Source: Limnanthes douglasii subsp. nivea (taxonomy: Eukaryota > Streptophyta > Magnoliopsida > Brassicales > Limnanthaceae). From it: a stretch of 64,000 nucleotides of DNA. The notes beneath the pieces are model-generated. The model was not told the origin of the DNA. It was given only the letters and a program-made list of their open reading frames with translations, and did not search any database. Position 1 is the stretch's first letter. The number at the start of each line of letters is the position of its first letter. Shown here piece by piece: positions 24,138 to 36,369 of this stretch. The DNA lies in the NCBI GenBank assembly GCA_036936605.1, contig JAUPFV010000002.1, forward strand, positions 266,050,770 to 266,114,769, in the 5' to 3' direction. Made by a program: the position numbers and the translations under genes.

Positions 24138-27100
24138 CAGTTAGAAGGAGTAACCTCGGATTTAGAAGAAAGAGTTGACTATCCGAGGGAAACCGTATGG
24201 TCTTTAACGGTAAGTGAAGAAATTGCGGATTTTACTTTTTCGGAAGGGCGAGTGCTTCGAATTGGAACCTTACTGACCCCAGTCTTACATCAACAACTGC
24301 TAAAACATTTATCTATTAATTTGGATGTTTTCGCTTGGAAGACAGAGGATGTAACAGGATTACCAATTGAAGTGATTAGTCACAGCTTGGCTATTGATCC
24401 GAAGGTGAAGCCATTAATTTATAAAAAAAAGAGCATAAGGGATTCACAGTATCCTTTGTGGACGGAAAATCCGGTAGTGGTAAAAAAGAAGAATGGGAAA
24501 TGGAGAATATGCGTAGATTTTACAGACTTGAATCGACCTAGTCCTAAAGATCCATTTCATATTCCTCGAATAGATCACCTGATTGATTCTACCTCATGAA
24601 ATAAAATTTTAAGTTTCATGGACGCTAGTGCATGATATAATCAAATTCAAATGGATCCAAAAAATCTAGAATGCACAACTTTCATAACTGATAGGGGCTT
24701 GCACTATTATATGGTTATGTCTTTTGGATTGAAAAATGCTGGAGCCACTTATCATAGGTTGATTAATAAAGCTTTTGCCACTAATATCAGAAGAAATATG
24801 AAGGTATATATAGAAGATATGGTGGTAAAAAGTATAAAGGATGATATGTATCTTGATGATTTAGATAAAGCGTTTTTGAATTTAAGGGCAATCAGATTAA
24901 AGCTGAATCCGGAAAAATGTACCTTCGGAGTTCGGTCAGGGAAGTATTTGTGTTTTGTCATCAGTGAAAAAGGAATAGAGGCTAACTCAGAACAGTTGAA
25001 AGCTTTGATAACAATGAATTCACCTCGTTCTATTAAAGAAGTGCAAATTCTGACCTTAAGGTTAACAGCACTTAACCGATTTATTCCTAGATTTTCTGAC
25101 AAATCCTTTCCTTTCTTTCAAGTTTTACGAGGACCAAGCAGGTTTGAATGGACATCGGAATGTGAAGCAGCATTCACAAATATAAAAAAAATTATTATCA
25201 TCACCAGAAATATTGTCAAAACCTTCAAATGGGGCGAAACTCTTTTTGTACATTGAGGTATCCAATTTTGCACTAAGCGCGGTGTTAATCAGTGAAGATT
25301 CAGGTATTCTGAAGCCGATGTATTACATCAGTAAAAGTTTACTGGCAGGAGAAAAAGGTATTTGAAGTTCGAAAAACTGGCATTAGCTATGGTGACTGCT
25401 GCTAGGAAAATGCGCCCCTATTTTCATGTTCACACTATTGAAGTCCGAACTTTATTCCATTTGAAAAATGTTTTAGAACGACTTGACACATTTTGGGAAG
25501 AATGATCAAGTGGTCAGTGGAATTGGTTGATTATGATATTTTATTTGCACCTCGAACGAAAATAAAAGCGCAAGTATCAAAAGATTTTTTTGTTGAATTC
25601 CATTCGAGCAGATGAGATGAGATGTGAAGTAAAGTAAAGTAGACGCACCAGTAAATTTGAGGCGGGTTGCTCGAACCGATGGAAGATCTAGTATTTCGGG
25701 GTGCAGTGCTGGGGTTCAGTTAATAGCCCCAACTGGAGAGACGATGATTCAATCTATTAAATTTGGTTTTCACGTTTCGAACAATGAGGCTGAATACGAA
25801 GCTACTTTAGCAAGATTAAGATTGGCAAGAAATTTGTGGTGCAACTTCAGTATGTTTGAAAACGAATTCTTAGTTGTTAGCAAATCAGGTATCTGGATTT
25901 TCCGAAGCAAGAAAGAATCATTTGATTTTATATCTTTGGGAACTTCGGAATTTAATGCTTCTGTTCCATAATATTGTCGTTGAATATATTGGTCGAGAGA
26001 GTAACATGGTGGCTGATTCTTTAGCAAATATTTCTTATAAGGAAGAATGTCCTTGGATTTTGCTACAAGAAAATCCTTCAATTGTTACTCAATCTAGTCC
26101 ATACGAATGTATAGAGGAGTTCTTTGTCACATCTGAAGTTATTTGAGGCGATTGGCAAGCATATATTCTCAATTTTTTGAATCAAGGAACATTACCAGAT
26201 GATATGAGGTTGGCCAAGAAATTGAGAGGTAAAGCCTTCAGCTATATAGTGTTAGATGTAATATTGTATAAAAATTCATTAAGGAGGCCATTATTACGAT
26301 GTCTAGGCAAGCAAGAATCACATGAGGTATTATCATAATTGTATGGTGGTGAAGGGTCAACTCATTGCGGGTTTAAAGCTCTATCACGACGAGTTTTACT
26401 TGCAGGATTTTGTTAGCCTACAATCATGAATGATGCTAAGAATTTAGTTCAAAGTTGTGATACTTGTAAAAACATTTCTAATGTTATTCATAGGCCAGCA
26501 GTGCCACTTATGTTTATAACAGAGACGGTACCATTTGATAGATGGGGGATTGATCTAGTGGGCCCTTTGCTGATGGCTTCTGGAGGAAGACAGATGATAA
26601 TTGTAGCAGTGGATTATTTTACAAACTGGGCCGAGGTAGAACCACTATCAGGAACAAATGCAAAATATGTGATCAAGTTTATTGTGAACAACATTTTTTA
26701 TCGTTTTGGAGTTCCTAGGAGGATTACGACAGATAATGGCCCTCAATTTAATAACAAATAGATGGCTTCATTTTACACGTGAAAAGGAATTCAGCAATGT
26801 TTTTTGACGCCTTTTCATCCTCAAGCTAATGTACAAGTCGAAGTAACGAAGAGAACAATTTTGGATGGCTTGAAGAAGAGTTTGACAAGAGCAGCAGGAA
26901 AATGGCCAAATTATTTGCAAGAGGTGTTTTGGGATTATTGGACAACGCCTATGGAGGCTACAAAATAAAATCCCTTTGCATTAGCATATGGAATGGATCC
27001 AGTCAGCCCCATAGAATCTATGATGTCATCTTTTAGGATAAATCAATATTCTGAAGTATCCAATGATGAAGTTAAAAGGGAGAATTTAGATTTGATTGAA

Positions 27101-27387
27101 GAGAAAAGAGTTCGAGCTCATTTGAATGTAATCCTTATCAAACTCTTATAAGGAATAGATATGATTCGAAGGTGAAAAGAAGAGAGTTCAAAGAAGGTGA
27201 TAAGGTGTTGAGAAAAGTGTTCCTACATACAAAGGAGAAAAACCTTAGAAAAATAACTCAGAACTAGGAAGGGCCTTATATGGTTGTTAAGAGGATAAAG
27301 CCAGGGTATTATCGTCTTTGTGATTTCGAAGGGATGATGCTTCAGCACCCATGGAATATACAACATTTGAAGCTTTATTGGGAATAG
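24138..27387 (+). pseudogene. Element C pol
   Basis: RT 24250-25150, RNase H 25180-25610, second RNase H 25660-26030, integrase 26330-26990 and C-terminus to TAG at 27385-27387 (LKLYWE). The RT active site reads YIED rather than YIDD (near 24810), a missing catalytic aspartate. A short deletion in RT near 24431 and many stops (24597, 25254, 26144, 26759) make it inactive. Overlapping frames agree closely with element A. Confidence 0.85.
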
Positions 27388-27992
27388 ATTTGTCTTTGTA
27401 TTTTGGATTTTTCACTTCTGAATGACGCAATCTTTCCTACCCTGTTGGCGCAGGAAGGTTTTAACGAGGCGCTACGTACATATTCAATATTATCAATAAA
27501 ATGAATTTTTGGCCAATTGTTATTTTAAAATGTTTGCTTAAAACTATTTTAACAACTTATCAAAGACTGATCATCTTTTAGGTTGGTTAAGAGTAGAATG
27601 TTTCGAAGTGTTTATTACACTTTTCGAAGAAACAACCATTTTCGAGGTATTATGTTCAATGAACACATTACAGTTTTTGCGAAGTGTAATGCTCAGTAAT
27701 GCATTGTATGTTTTCGAAGTGTAACGCTCACCAGATATGCTACCAATAATTCGAAGTGCAACCATTTTCACTAAGGTATTTGAAGTGGTATACTTACAAT
27801 TTGTAATTTTATATTGTGAGTTTCGAAGTACTTATCAGATCTAATTTATAATTGTTAACATCGAATAATTTATGAAGATGATAAAAGTGAAACGTAAGCA
27901 AAGCATTTGTCAATTAGATTAATTCTTCGAAATATAAAAAGAAAGTTTCTAATTTGATAAGTACAAAAAAATATGTTTAAACAATAATAAAA
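27388..27992. other. Spacer between element C pol and antisense gene
   Basis: Post-pol hairpin (TTTCCT 27433-27438, AGGAA, GTTTTAACGAGGC to 27470). From 27595 to 27835 at least seven words of the type TTCGAAGTG are dispersed. No coding potential seen. Confidence 0.55.
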
Positions 27993-30933
27993 TTATTCGA
28001 ACGACTCGTCTTCCTCGGATGATTCCTCCTCTAACGATGATGAGTCAGGGATAGGATTGAAGGCTTCATTTGGACGCTTGTCGATGGGAATGTCATTCCA
28101 AAAACTTGAGAGGTTAATCCTTGGATAAGTTGCATGAATTTATCGAAGAAGAATGATGGTTATTTCTTCTTTGCCATTGCTAATGACAGCCAACATGCCT
28201 TTCAAAAATTCAGCTTCTGCAACATCAACAACAATTTCTTTTTCCTTTTCAAAATCCTTCTTCAATTTGTTTATGTCATACTCTTTATATTTTGCCTCGA
28301 TTGTAGTAAGAGAATTTTGGAGCCCTTTGGATTTTGATTTTTCAGCAGCTAGCTCATTAGTATGATCAGTTTTGAGCTTATTCATCTATTTGTTTATGAG
28401 AAGCAATTAAGTTTTCTTTTTCACCAAAATGTGTTGTTTGCAGATGATTTTTCATGAAGACAGCGTATCGAGTAAGCTCAGACCTTGCTAATTTTTACAT
28501 ATGGAATTGCTCGACCACCTTGCGTGGAAAACGTTTCTTTAGCTGTTTACATCTTCAGCAAGACTTTTGTAGCGGACCATGTCTTTGGCCAATTGCTTTA
28601 AATGATCTTGAGAAGCTTCGACTTGGGAAGCAAGTTCTTTTTCTGCAGCATTGAGATAAGTAAATGGTTGAAGTGCAGCAAAGATCACAGGATTAGGTAG
28701 AGGATGAGGAACTTCTGTTGAACTAGGACAATGAATCATATCTAAAGTTTTACTTGGTGTAGAGGAACAGATAATTTCTAGAGACGCTTCGATGGTCGTT
28801 GGTCTCCCGAAGTGATGCATATGAGTGTGAAGGTCTTGGAGAACATGATCGTTTTCTCCAACAAGCTCATGTGACTCGTCAAAATTAATGAAGTTGTCAG
28901 GGTCGAAGTGTTCACTGTTTCAATTCCCATCATCAGCATTGTCTTCGATGATTATCAAAGCTTCATTATTGGCTGGTTACTCTTCGAAATGAGGGTTTTT
29001 TTATTTTCAACAGTTGTGATTTATTCTTCATCGGCCAATGTATACTAAGTAATTTTGGCTTGTTTCTTTTTCTTTCCATGAGAACTGGAGGAAGCCTTTT
29101 TTTATCTTTGAAGATGGTTCTTGATCTTTTCCTTCTTCGATGGGTGAAAGGGTCTACTCTCCTGTTTTCATTTTCGAGGTTTAGGCTATGATGGAGTTGA
29201 AGGGCTAGCACTAGACGTGCTACCTGCCTTTTTACTTTTCTTTTCCTTGTTAGCCTTTTATTTTTTATTTTTTGGAAGATGAATTTCTGACCTGTTACGG
29301 ATAGGGAGGAATACTTTGCAATCAGGATGAACTAACCTTTTGCAGGCAAAATACGGATTGGGCTCTTCCATCAAATTTCGAGGAGGCAAGGCTCCATCTG
29401 TGATCATAAACAAATGAGTATTAAGGAAGTTGATCGGTTGGAAGGCGGTGTGGAAAGCATTATTCCACTCTTTCTCGGCCCATGCGACGAGTTTTTCAAA
29501 AATATCCTTAGCAGATCGTCGACGTATAGCATATCGCCTCAAAATTTTGGGAATAATCATGCAAGTAAATAATTGAGGAAAAAAATAGATGAAATTTATT
29601 TCAAAGTGTATAATTTTCGAAGTACTTACGGTTGCATCTCCAGATGAGATTTAACTTTGATGGGTTGGCATCAGATATCTCTTTTCCATTCTCCCACGCT
29701 CCTGAGATTAATATAAACGTTTGGTTCCAGAATTTATCAGCTTCAAAAAGATCATCGATGATTTTTTGGTCATCCACTAGAGTGAGGTAATAGAATGGGA
29801 GCTTCAGGCCTTTTGATAATTGAGTTAAGAAGATGAAATCCTTGATGTTGATTGGAATCTTAGATAACAAATATTCCATTATCACTAACATAAGAGTGAA
29901 CCATTGATTCGGTATCACTTGAGTAGGGCACAGGTTGAGAAGTTCGAAATACTCCAAGATCTTAGGATCCAATGGAAATTGAAAACCCCAATTGATGATT
30001 TCAGGATAAACCACCAACTCATCGTCTTTGCATTCTAAGGGAGTTTTCCCTGCCTTAAGCAGCCGAACTGTGATTTTTTATCCCATTCCCAATTTTTTTT
30101 AAGTTCGAACCTTAGCTCTCTTGGTAATATATGTATCGAACCTTTTTTAGTTGAATAGTGTAATTAGCATCGAGATCCTTTAAATTTCTGCCGATAGCAA
30201 CTTTTTCTTCCTCAGAAACAAATCTTGGTTCTTTGTTTTTCGACGCTTACGGGTATTCTTATCCATGGTGTTTTCTGAGTTCCCATCATCGGATTCAGCT
30301 TCATGATCGGTTCTGGTAGCCTTAGAATCAGCTTCAGTGGCTCCTTATGTTTCATCTCTAGTTTGGGAAGGATTTTGTTGAGGCAATAGATCTTTCGCTT
30401 CTGGTGAAGTATTATTTGCTTGGGTAACCTCCTCGATTATCTCTCTCTGAGGAGAAGCCTGAGTAGCTGGATTTAAAGAGGGAGGAGTTGGAATGATTTC
30501 TGAATCGTCTTCCATAGCTGTAAAAGTTTTTTTTCAGATTGATGAAGAACGAGTCGAGGAAGGAGTATTTGAAATTTGTTTTGAGAAAGATCCATTTGGT
30601 TCTTCACAAATCAAAGGAGAAACTTTAATTTGAGAGGAAGAGGCTCAAGGTGTTTTAGGCGCTAGAACTTTAGAAGAGGGACGCTCTTCGGTTATCGGAG
30701 AATGAGAGAAAGCATGAATTTTGGTTGGATCAAAATTACTGTAGTAAGTTGTTTTGGTGGTTGTTCCAATATGAGCGTCGTTGATTAGTCCGGCAGGTTT
30801 ATATTCCTCCGCTCTCTGAGTAATGCAAAAGTAGTCGTATGATTCGAAGACTAAATTGTTATCAGGCTTTAGAGATTTTGGTTTTTTTGGTATGTTAGCC
30901 TTGGATCTTCTAGTTTTTGGATTTTTTTTTCAT
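27993..30933 (-). pseudogene. Element C antisense gene
   Basis: Minus-strand homologue of the T antisense gene. N-terminal block LVFESYDYFCITQRAEEYKPAGLI (near 30860-30790), ESS/Pro-rich middle, core LCPTQVIPNQWFTLM (near 29940-29880), GAWENG, then donor GTAAGT at 29629-29624 in the same codon phase as T and A. The acceptor side is damaged (no AG). Exon 2 continues with the AWAEKEWNNAFHTAF block (near 29480), coiled coil (28385-28140) and a Ser/Glu tail ending in TAA at 27993-27995. Several stops. The start at 30933 is only the nearest ATG. Confidence 0.65.
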
Positions 30934-31575
30934 AAACTAGATGAAGATTGACCAGAGAAGATAGTTTTTGATCGGAAAGTTTTAGTTTTCTGATGAAGAT
31001 ATTGAAAAAGATGAAGAACACGTTGAAGGTAGCCAAATGTTTGAATTTTCTCTCAAGCGATTTGTATTGTGAGAATGAGAAATGAAGCTACTGAAGAATT
31101 CATAGAAAGACAGGAAGACGTGTGAAGTGATAATGACTCTATGATGATAGGGCAGAATACAAGATGGTGAAAAGGTTAGGAGTTTGACATCTGTCAAACT
31201 AGTTATCTAGCTATGGGTCTAGTAGCTAGATAGTCATGATGGATCTGAACGGTAATGTGAAACAGTTATATTTGTGTACACTCTTGATGAGTTTCGAAGC
31301 TTTGAATTCAATAATTATGTTTTTAAAGCAACTTCCATAATGATTTGAGGAGAAAGAAAAGAAAATTATAGTGTTTTAGAATGATTCGATGACTGTTTTT
31401 TACTCTGAATCTACATCTGTTTTTTACTCTGAATCTGCATCTTCTGTTGATTTTTGGACTTCAAGTTTTATATGGAGTATTTGACTTCGAGTTTTTATCA
31501 CAACAACTAATGTGGCGTACAGAAGAATTTGAAGACATTTTAGTTCTCATTCATTTACTAACCTGAGAGCTAGGG
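30934..31575. other. Element C 3' non-coding region
   Basis: AT-rich leader side of the antisense gene. A degenerate TATGAATT near 31095 replaces the TATA seen in other copies. A direct repeat ctgttttttactctgaatct occurs twice near 31400-31435. It ends at GAGAGCTAGGG, the first half of the polypurine region. Confidence 0.45.
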
Positions 31576-32360
31576 AATTAATATCATTCCTTCCCTCCTT
31601 TGGGTTCAAGTATTATGTGGAAATATCAAAAGCATCAACTTCTTCGGAAATCACCATTGTTGTATCGATATTTTTTGGAACAACCTTTGCCATCAGATTT
31701 TTCTAGGAGTTCTTTTTCACAAAATCCAGTAACATACCATTCCCAATGAACCCCTGCACCTCTTTTTTCAGGGGCAATGCACTCCTTGGTATCGTGTCCA
31801 ATATCATCATGATATTTACATAACCTGTTAGCACTTCTACTTTCCCTTGGAGTCTGAATAGGAAAGGGCTTTCGAAATTATATAGCTGTATCAGTAAAGT
31901 ATTGATCTTTTCTCACAACCGTCTGTCTACCCATCCGATTAGTTTTGTTTTCCTATTGTATGTTTACTGCTATCTGTCGCATTATCTTACTGTGTTCCAC
32001 GAGCCTCTTTGCTTCCTTAAGCCACCATTCAAGACTCGAGGTTGAGTTGTCGGGGATCCATTGAGTTGCCTTGGCCTTGTCAAATATTGTTGCCACATTT
32101 TCTGTTAAATTCTGCGAAATAATTAGGACAAATCTATTTATTTGATATAGGTCTTGTTCCTTGTTTGGTGTTGTAAGTCTGCTGATTCGTTCTTGGCCTC
32201 AGAGGATATTGGCTAACCGCTTTGGACTGCACATTCACACGAGGTGTCTGGTTGCTAGATTCAGATCTGTGGAACTGATTCTGCTCCAACTGATCACTTG
32301 ACCCTTTTTCCGACGCATGAGTTTCCTCTACCAGAATCCTCTTTTCAACTTGGTCAAAAA
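31576..32360 (-). pseudogene. Inverted gag fragment inside element C polypurine region
   Basis: On the minus strand this encodes a Tat Gag segment: EKRILVEET, a Gln/Asn-rich linker, then PRESRSANRLCKYHDDIGH and the CHHC knuckle (KYHDDIGHDTKECIA), then frame decay. It separates GCTAGGG from GGGCTAC-TGATATG. In A these two are adjacent, so about 785 bp were inserted exactly at the polypurine tract. AGGG occurs at both edges and could be a 4-bp duplication. No LTR is visible in it. Confidence 0.7.
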
Positions 32361-32367
32361 GGGCTAC

Positions 32368-32865
<498 letters not shown>

Positions 32866-33451
32866 CTTATGAGTAGTTTATTTAGATTTGTTCACGCGAC
32901 ATACATATTACGATTCTTGTGTAAATTGGAAGCACGTTTTTAATATATAGTTCATGTCTCTGCATTGATTTATACTACTTGAATAAATCCCACTGTTATT
33001 TAATCAAATTTGTTTACAACGCAATAGATATCTAAACAAAAAGTTTGTATATTCAAATTGTTCCTTTGATCAAATTTGGCCACCATATTTTATTTATTTA
33101 TTTGAACATGTTTGAAAACTTTAGCATTACGTTGAAAGCATATGAGATGATCTTGTTACGGATAACTACATTATTACCTACTCATGCGCCGATCAGATAA
33201 ATTGTTTGTTTAATAATGAGATTGATTTTATGGGTTTAGTTGTATATCTTGATCTGGAGTGTCTAAAAAGCGTTACCTTAGTTATAGAATAAGGGCCAAT
33301 TGATAAAGCGTCGGTTCTAAAAGCGTAAACATCCTAACATAAGTTTAAGAGAACCTTGTAACAATTAACTAACAAGTAGTGAGAGTAGTACTAATTTACT
33401 AAATTGGGAATATAAAAAAAGATGTCTTGCTACTATTGGTTGGGTTGATGT
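32866..33451. other. Unassigned flank between C and T
   Basis: AT-rich, no ORF of interest. It contains one CACGCGA word (near 32895), similar to the motifs of the right-hand MULE flank. The last five bases GATGT (33447-33451) are the left target-site copy of element T. Confidence 0.5.
33447..33451. repeat. Target-site duplication of T, left copy
   Basis: GATGT; the identical right copy is at 43992-43996. Five bp is the standard length for Ty3/gypsy integration. Confidence 0.95.
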
Positions 33452-33953
33452 TGATGAGTCCGAATTCGAAGAGCTCCACAAAAGGGTAGTTCAAAGTAAA
33501 ACTCCCCGGAAACCGGACAGACTCCAAGACTTCAATTCGAACAGCCCTGATTAAACCGGACAGATGACTTCGAACACTGCAAGCATAAAGCAGTTCGAAC
33601 TATGACTAAAGTACTAAAATACCTAAACACTATCTGACTAAGCTACCTATGCATCTGCTTAAACTTCATGGGTCTTTAAACATGACCCGGGTCCATGAAA
33701 CTTGACCCGAAAGCCCATAAGGGCCCAAATTACACACTATAAATACCCAACCACCAACATTAAATATGGGTAAGAAAAATTAACTGCTGCCAGGCTGCTC
33801 AATTCTCTCACCACCCTTAAAACACCTTGAAACACCCTGAAATATCTTGAAACACCATTAAACACTACCACACCACCGTGAAACACCCTTACGCCGCCTT
33901 AAAACTCCACTTAAAATTACCAGCCTACCCCCAGGCTACTTTTATCCACACCA
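33452..33953 (+). repeat. 5' LTR of T (502 bp)
   Basis: Starts TGATGAGTCCG, ends TTTATCCACACCA. Contains TATAAATA at 33738-33745. Near its end are five 10-bp units of the type CTTGAAACAC (33816-33865). TTCGAA occurs several times. It would drive the genomic sense RNA. Confidence 0.95.
33738..33745 (+). promoter_or_regulatory. Sense TATA box in T 5' LTR
   Basis: TATAAATA in the context CACACTATAAATACCC; the copy in the 3' LTR is at 43776-43783. Transcription would start about 30 bp downstream. Confidence 0.7.
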
Positions 33954-33955
33954 AA

Positions 33956-33973
33956 TTGGCGACCACAGTGGGA
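33956..33973 (+). promoter_or_regulatory. Primer-binding site of T
   Basis: TTGGCGACCACAGTGGGA, starting two bases after the LTR, where the minus-strand tRNA primer must anneal. TGGCGAC-type sites are used by Ogre/Tat elements; I cannot name the tRNA with certainty. Confidence 0.7.
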
Positions 33974-34026
33974 GGCGACGGTGCCTGAATCAAACATTCA
34001 AAACCAAGTAAAAGAATTCTGTCCGA

Positions 34027-36369
34027 ATGAATCCGGATAATCCAGAGCTTCCACCAGCTTTGCTCGAAGTGGTGGAAGAGAACGATGAATATACTGTCCA
34101 GGAGCGTGACAGGTTGAGGGTTGAAATAGAAGCTCTGAGGGCTGAAAAGGCCAAGATGGGCGTAAAGGAGAAATCCAAAGCTTCAGTTGCCCATCGCTCT
34201 GATAACCCTCAAGAGCATGAGGCTTCAAAGACTCATGTGAGTACCAAAAAGACACATGCTAGCTCTAAAAAGTCTCACCGGTCCAAGCCTGTGGAGAGTT
34301 CTGACTCGAGCTCAGAATCTTCGGACAGCTCTTCGGACAGTGAGGGGAATGAAAAGTCCTTGTCCTCCAGCAGTGACGAAGGGCGAACCAGGAAAAAACA
34401 AAAGCAAGTTAAAAAGTATTCCAGAAAAAGAGACCACCATGGAAGAATGAAAAGACACATTGGGAAAGGATCATCTCACAGCCGGAGACATATAGACCGG
34501 ATGCTGGTAGATCCATTTGCTTTCCATGATGAGCCAGGTATCTTTGCAACCCCTAATGAGGATACCGTGTTCAGTCGTGGAAGAAATTGGAGGCAGTCTC
34601 CACTGTCTTCTAAAATCCTATCCGGGAACCTCCCCAAGAGGTTTGATAGCACAAAAATGGAGAAGTATGATGGCAGTACTGATCCAGACAATCATCTGGA
34701 GCAATTCAAAAACTTCATGATGAACTTTGATGATGATGATAAACTACTCTGCAGGGCATTCTCCCAATCCTTTACGGGGAGTGCTCTGAAGTGGTACAAC
34801 AGCCTTCCTCAGGGTTGTATCAGAGACTTTGACACCTTCTGGGTGGCCTTTCGAAGGCAATTTGTGGGAAGTAAGGAGCTCAAGGGCAATGGAGATACCA
34901 TAATCCATTGTGCCCAAGAGCCAAATGAATCATTGAAAGAATACATAAGTCGTTTTGTGAATACAAAGAACGGGCTGGCTGATTGTTTTGAACAAGTGGC
35001 AATAGCATCCCTGAGACAGGGTTTGAACCCGGGCAACCTAGCCGATTCAGTAACAAGAAAGAAAGCCATGACCTGGGGTGGATTGTTAAATCAAGTCGGC
35101 AAGCAAATAAATGTTGATGAAACAAAAAAGACCAGGGTGCACAGGCAGGTGAGATCCACCCCGGTAACACCAATTCCCAATCCAAACCAGTCCGGCAACA
35201 AAGCTAGAGAGGCCGGACAGGGGCATGGAAGAGGGAAAGCTCAGTCTCAACCAGCTGCTCCTGCACAAAGTCAACAGTCTAGAAACAAAAGGGGGCCCTG
35301 GGTCCAACCGGAGTGGTTTGCAGAGCTCAAAGAAAGTGTGGCAACCATTTTTGAGAAAACTAAAGATGAAGTACACTACCGGAGACCGGCAACCTTGCAG
35401 TCTCCTAGAGAACACCGAAACAGTTCTTTTTGTCAATATCACAACGATATTGGCCATTCTACTGATGATTGTATTGCTTTGAAACAAGAGGTTCAGAACC
35501 TGATTGAAAGAGGGAAATTGGGTGCATATGTCAAAAGAAGAGGAGGCAACAGGCCTGACAACACTCACCGAGCTGGTCCGGTTAATGCTGCCCCAGAAGG
35601 GGCTATGGTAATCGTTGAAAGATTTGATGTGGAATCTGAATACTTGGATCCTGATCCAACAAGGAACAGAGTGGGTGCAATAGAGGAACGTTCCAGGTCG
35701 GTCTCCGGGCTCATTAAATTCTTTGAGTCCTTGACAATTTTCGGAGGGGACACCGTAACGGCTCCTACCACTTCATCAAGAAAAAGGCATGTCCATAATT
35801 TGGCTACCCAACTAGAGGGGGGCATGACCTCTTATCAATCATCAAGCTTATTCCCATTCATTGTCTTTGATGGGGATGATTTGAGGGACATTGCTGGCCC
35901 TCATGAAGATGCTGTTGTCATAGGAGCATCAGTTGGGGGCAATGAAATAAGGCGAATCCTGGTAGATACTGGGAGCTCAGCTAATATCCTTTTCCTTGAT
36001 ACTTACAAGAAAATGAAAAATTCAGCTGTGATTCAGAAGTCAGATAGATCGATTGTAGGCTTCACGGGCAGCTCAGCTGATGTAATTGGTGAGTTCGAGG
36101 AAGAAGTATTGTTGGGCAGAGGCCCTTTCAAGAAAACGGTGCGAATACTTTTTATTGTGGTGGATTGTCCAACTTGCTACAATGCTATTCTGGGGAGGTC
36201 TTGGCTCTCTAGGATGCATGCAGTAGCATCGACAGTCCACCAGTGTCTAAAATATGCTGTTCAGGGGCAGGTTGGGGTTGTCCGGAGCAGTCAAAAAGTT
36301 GCAAGAGAATGCTATGCCACTGCCTTGGCTCCACGAACGCTGGGGGCAGTCCGTACAAACGATCAATAG
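34027..36369 (+). CDS. gag-pro: Gag-protease polyprotein of T
   Basis: 780 codons. Residues 25-45 form a short coiled coil, about 88-118 are Ser-rich, and 125-165 are Lys/Arg/His-rich. The gag core spans about 206-363 (KMEKYDGSTDPDNHLEQF, SALKWYNSLP, FRRQFVGSKE). A zinc-knuckle-like motif has C469, H472, H477 and C482 (CHHC instead of CCHC). The aspartic protease has V646-D647-T648-G649-S650, and WLSRMHA follows. The ATG at 34027 is the first in frame after the primer site. It ends in UAG (36367-36369) with pol in the same frame. Gag would build the particle in the cytoplasm and package RNA, and the protease would cut both polyproteins. Without readthrough only this protein is made. Confidence 0.95.
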   Translation: MNPDNPELPPALLEVVEENDEYTVQERDRLRVEIEALRAEKAKMGVKEKSKASVAHRSDNPQEHEASKTHVSTKKTHASSKKSHRSKPVESSDSSSESSDSSSDSEGNEKSLSSSSDEGRTRKKQKQVKKYSRKRDHHGRMKRHIGKGSSHSRRHIDRMLVDPFAFHDEPGIFATPNEDTVFSRGRNWRQSPLSSKILSGNLPKRFDSTKMEKYDGSTDPDNHLEQFKNFMMNFDDDDKLLCRAFSQSFTGSALKWYNSLPQGCIRDFDTFWVAFRRQFVGSKELKGNGDTIIHCAQEPNESLKEYISRFVNTKNGLADCFEQVAIASLRQGLNPGNLADSVTRKKAMTWGGLLNQVGKQINVDETKKTRVHRQVRSTPVTPIPNPNQSGNKAREAGQGHGRGKAQSQPAAPAQSQQSRNKRGPWVQPEWFAELKESVATIFEKTKDEVHYRRPATLQSPREHRNSSFCQYHNDIGHSTDDCIALKQEVQNLIERGKLGAYVKRRGGNRPDNTHRAGPVNAAPEGAMVIVERFDVESEYLDPDPTRNRVGAIEERSRSVSGLIKFFESLTIFGGDTVTAPTTSSRKRHVHNLATQLEGGMTSYQSSSLFPFIVFDGDDLRDIAGPHEDAVVIGASVGGNEIRRILVDTGSSANILFLDTYKKMKNSAVIQKSDRSIVGFTGSSADVIGEFEEEVLLGRGPFKKTVRILFIVVDCPTCYNAILGRSWLSRMHAVASTVHQCLKYAVQGQVGVVRSSQKVARECYATALAPRTLGAVRTNDQ

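Noticed and set aside
35086..35568. Minus-strand ORFs of 100-160 codons opposite T gag and pol
   Set aside because: Shadows of conserved sense coding regions; not kept in the other elements.
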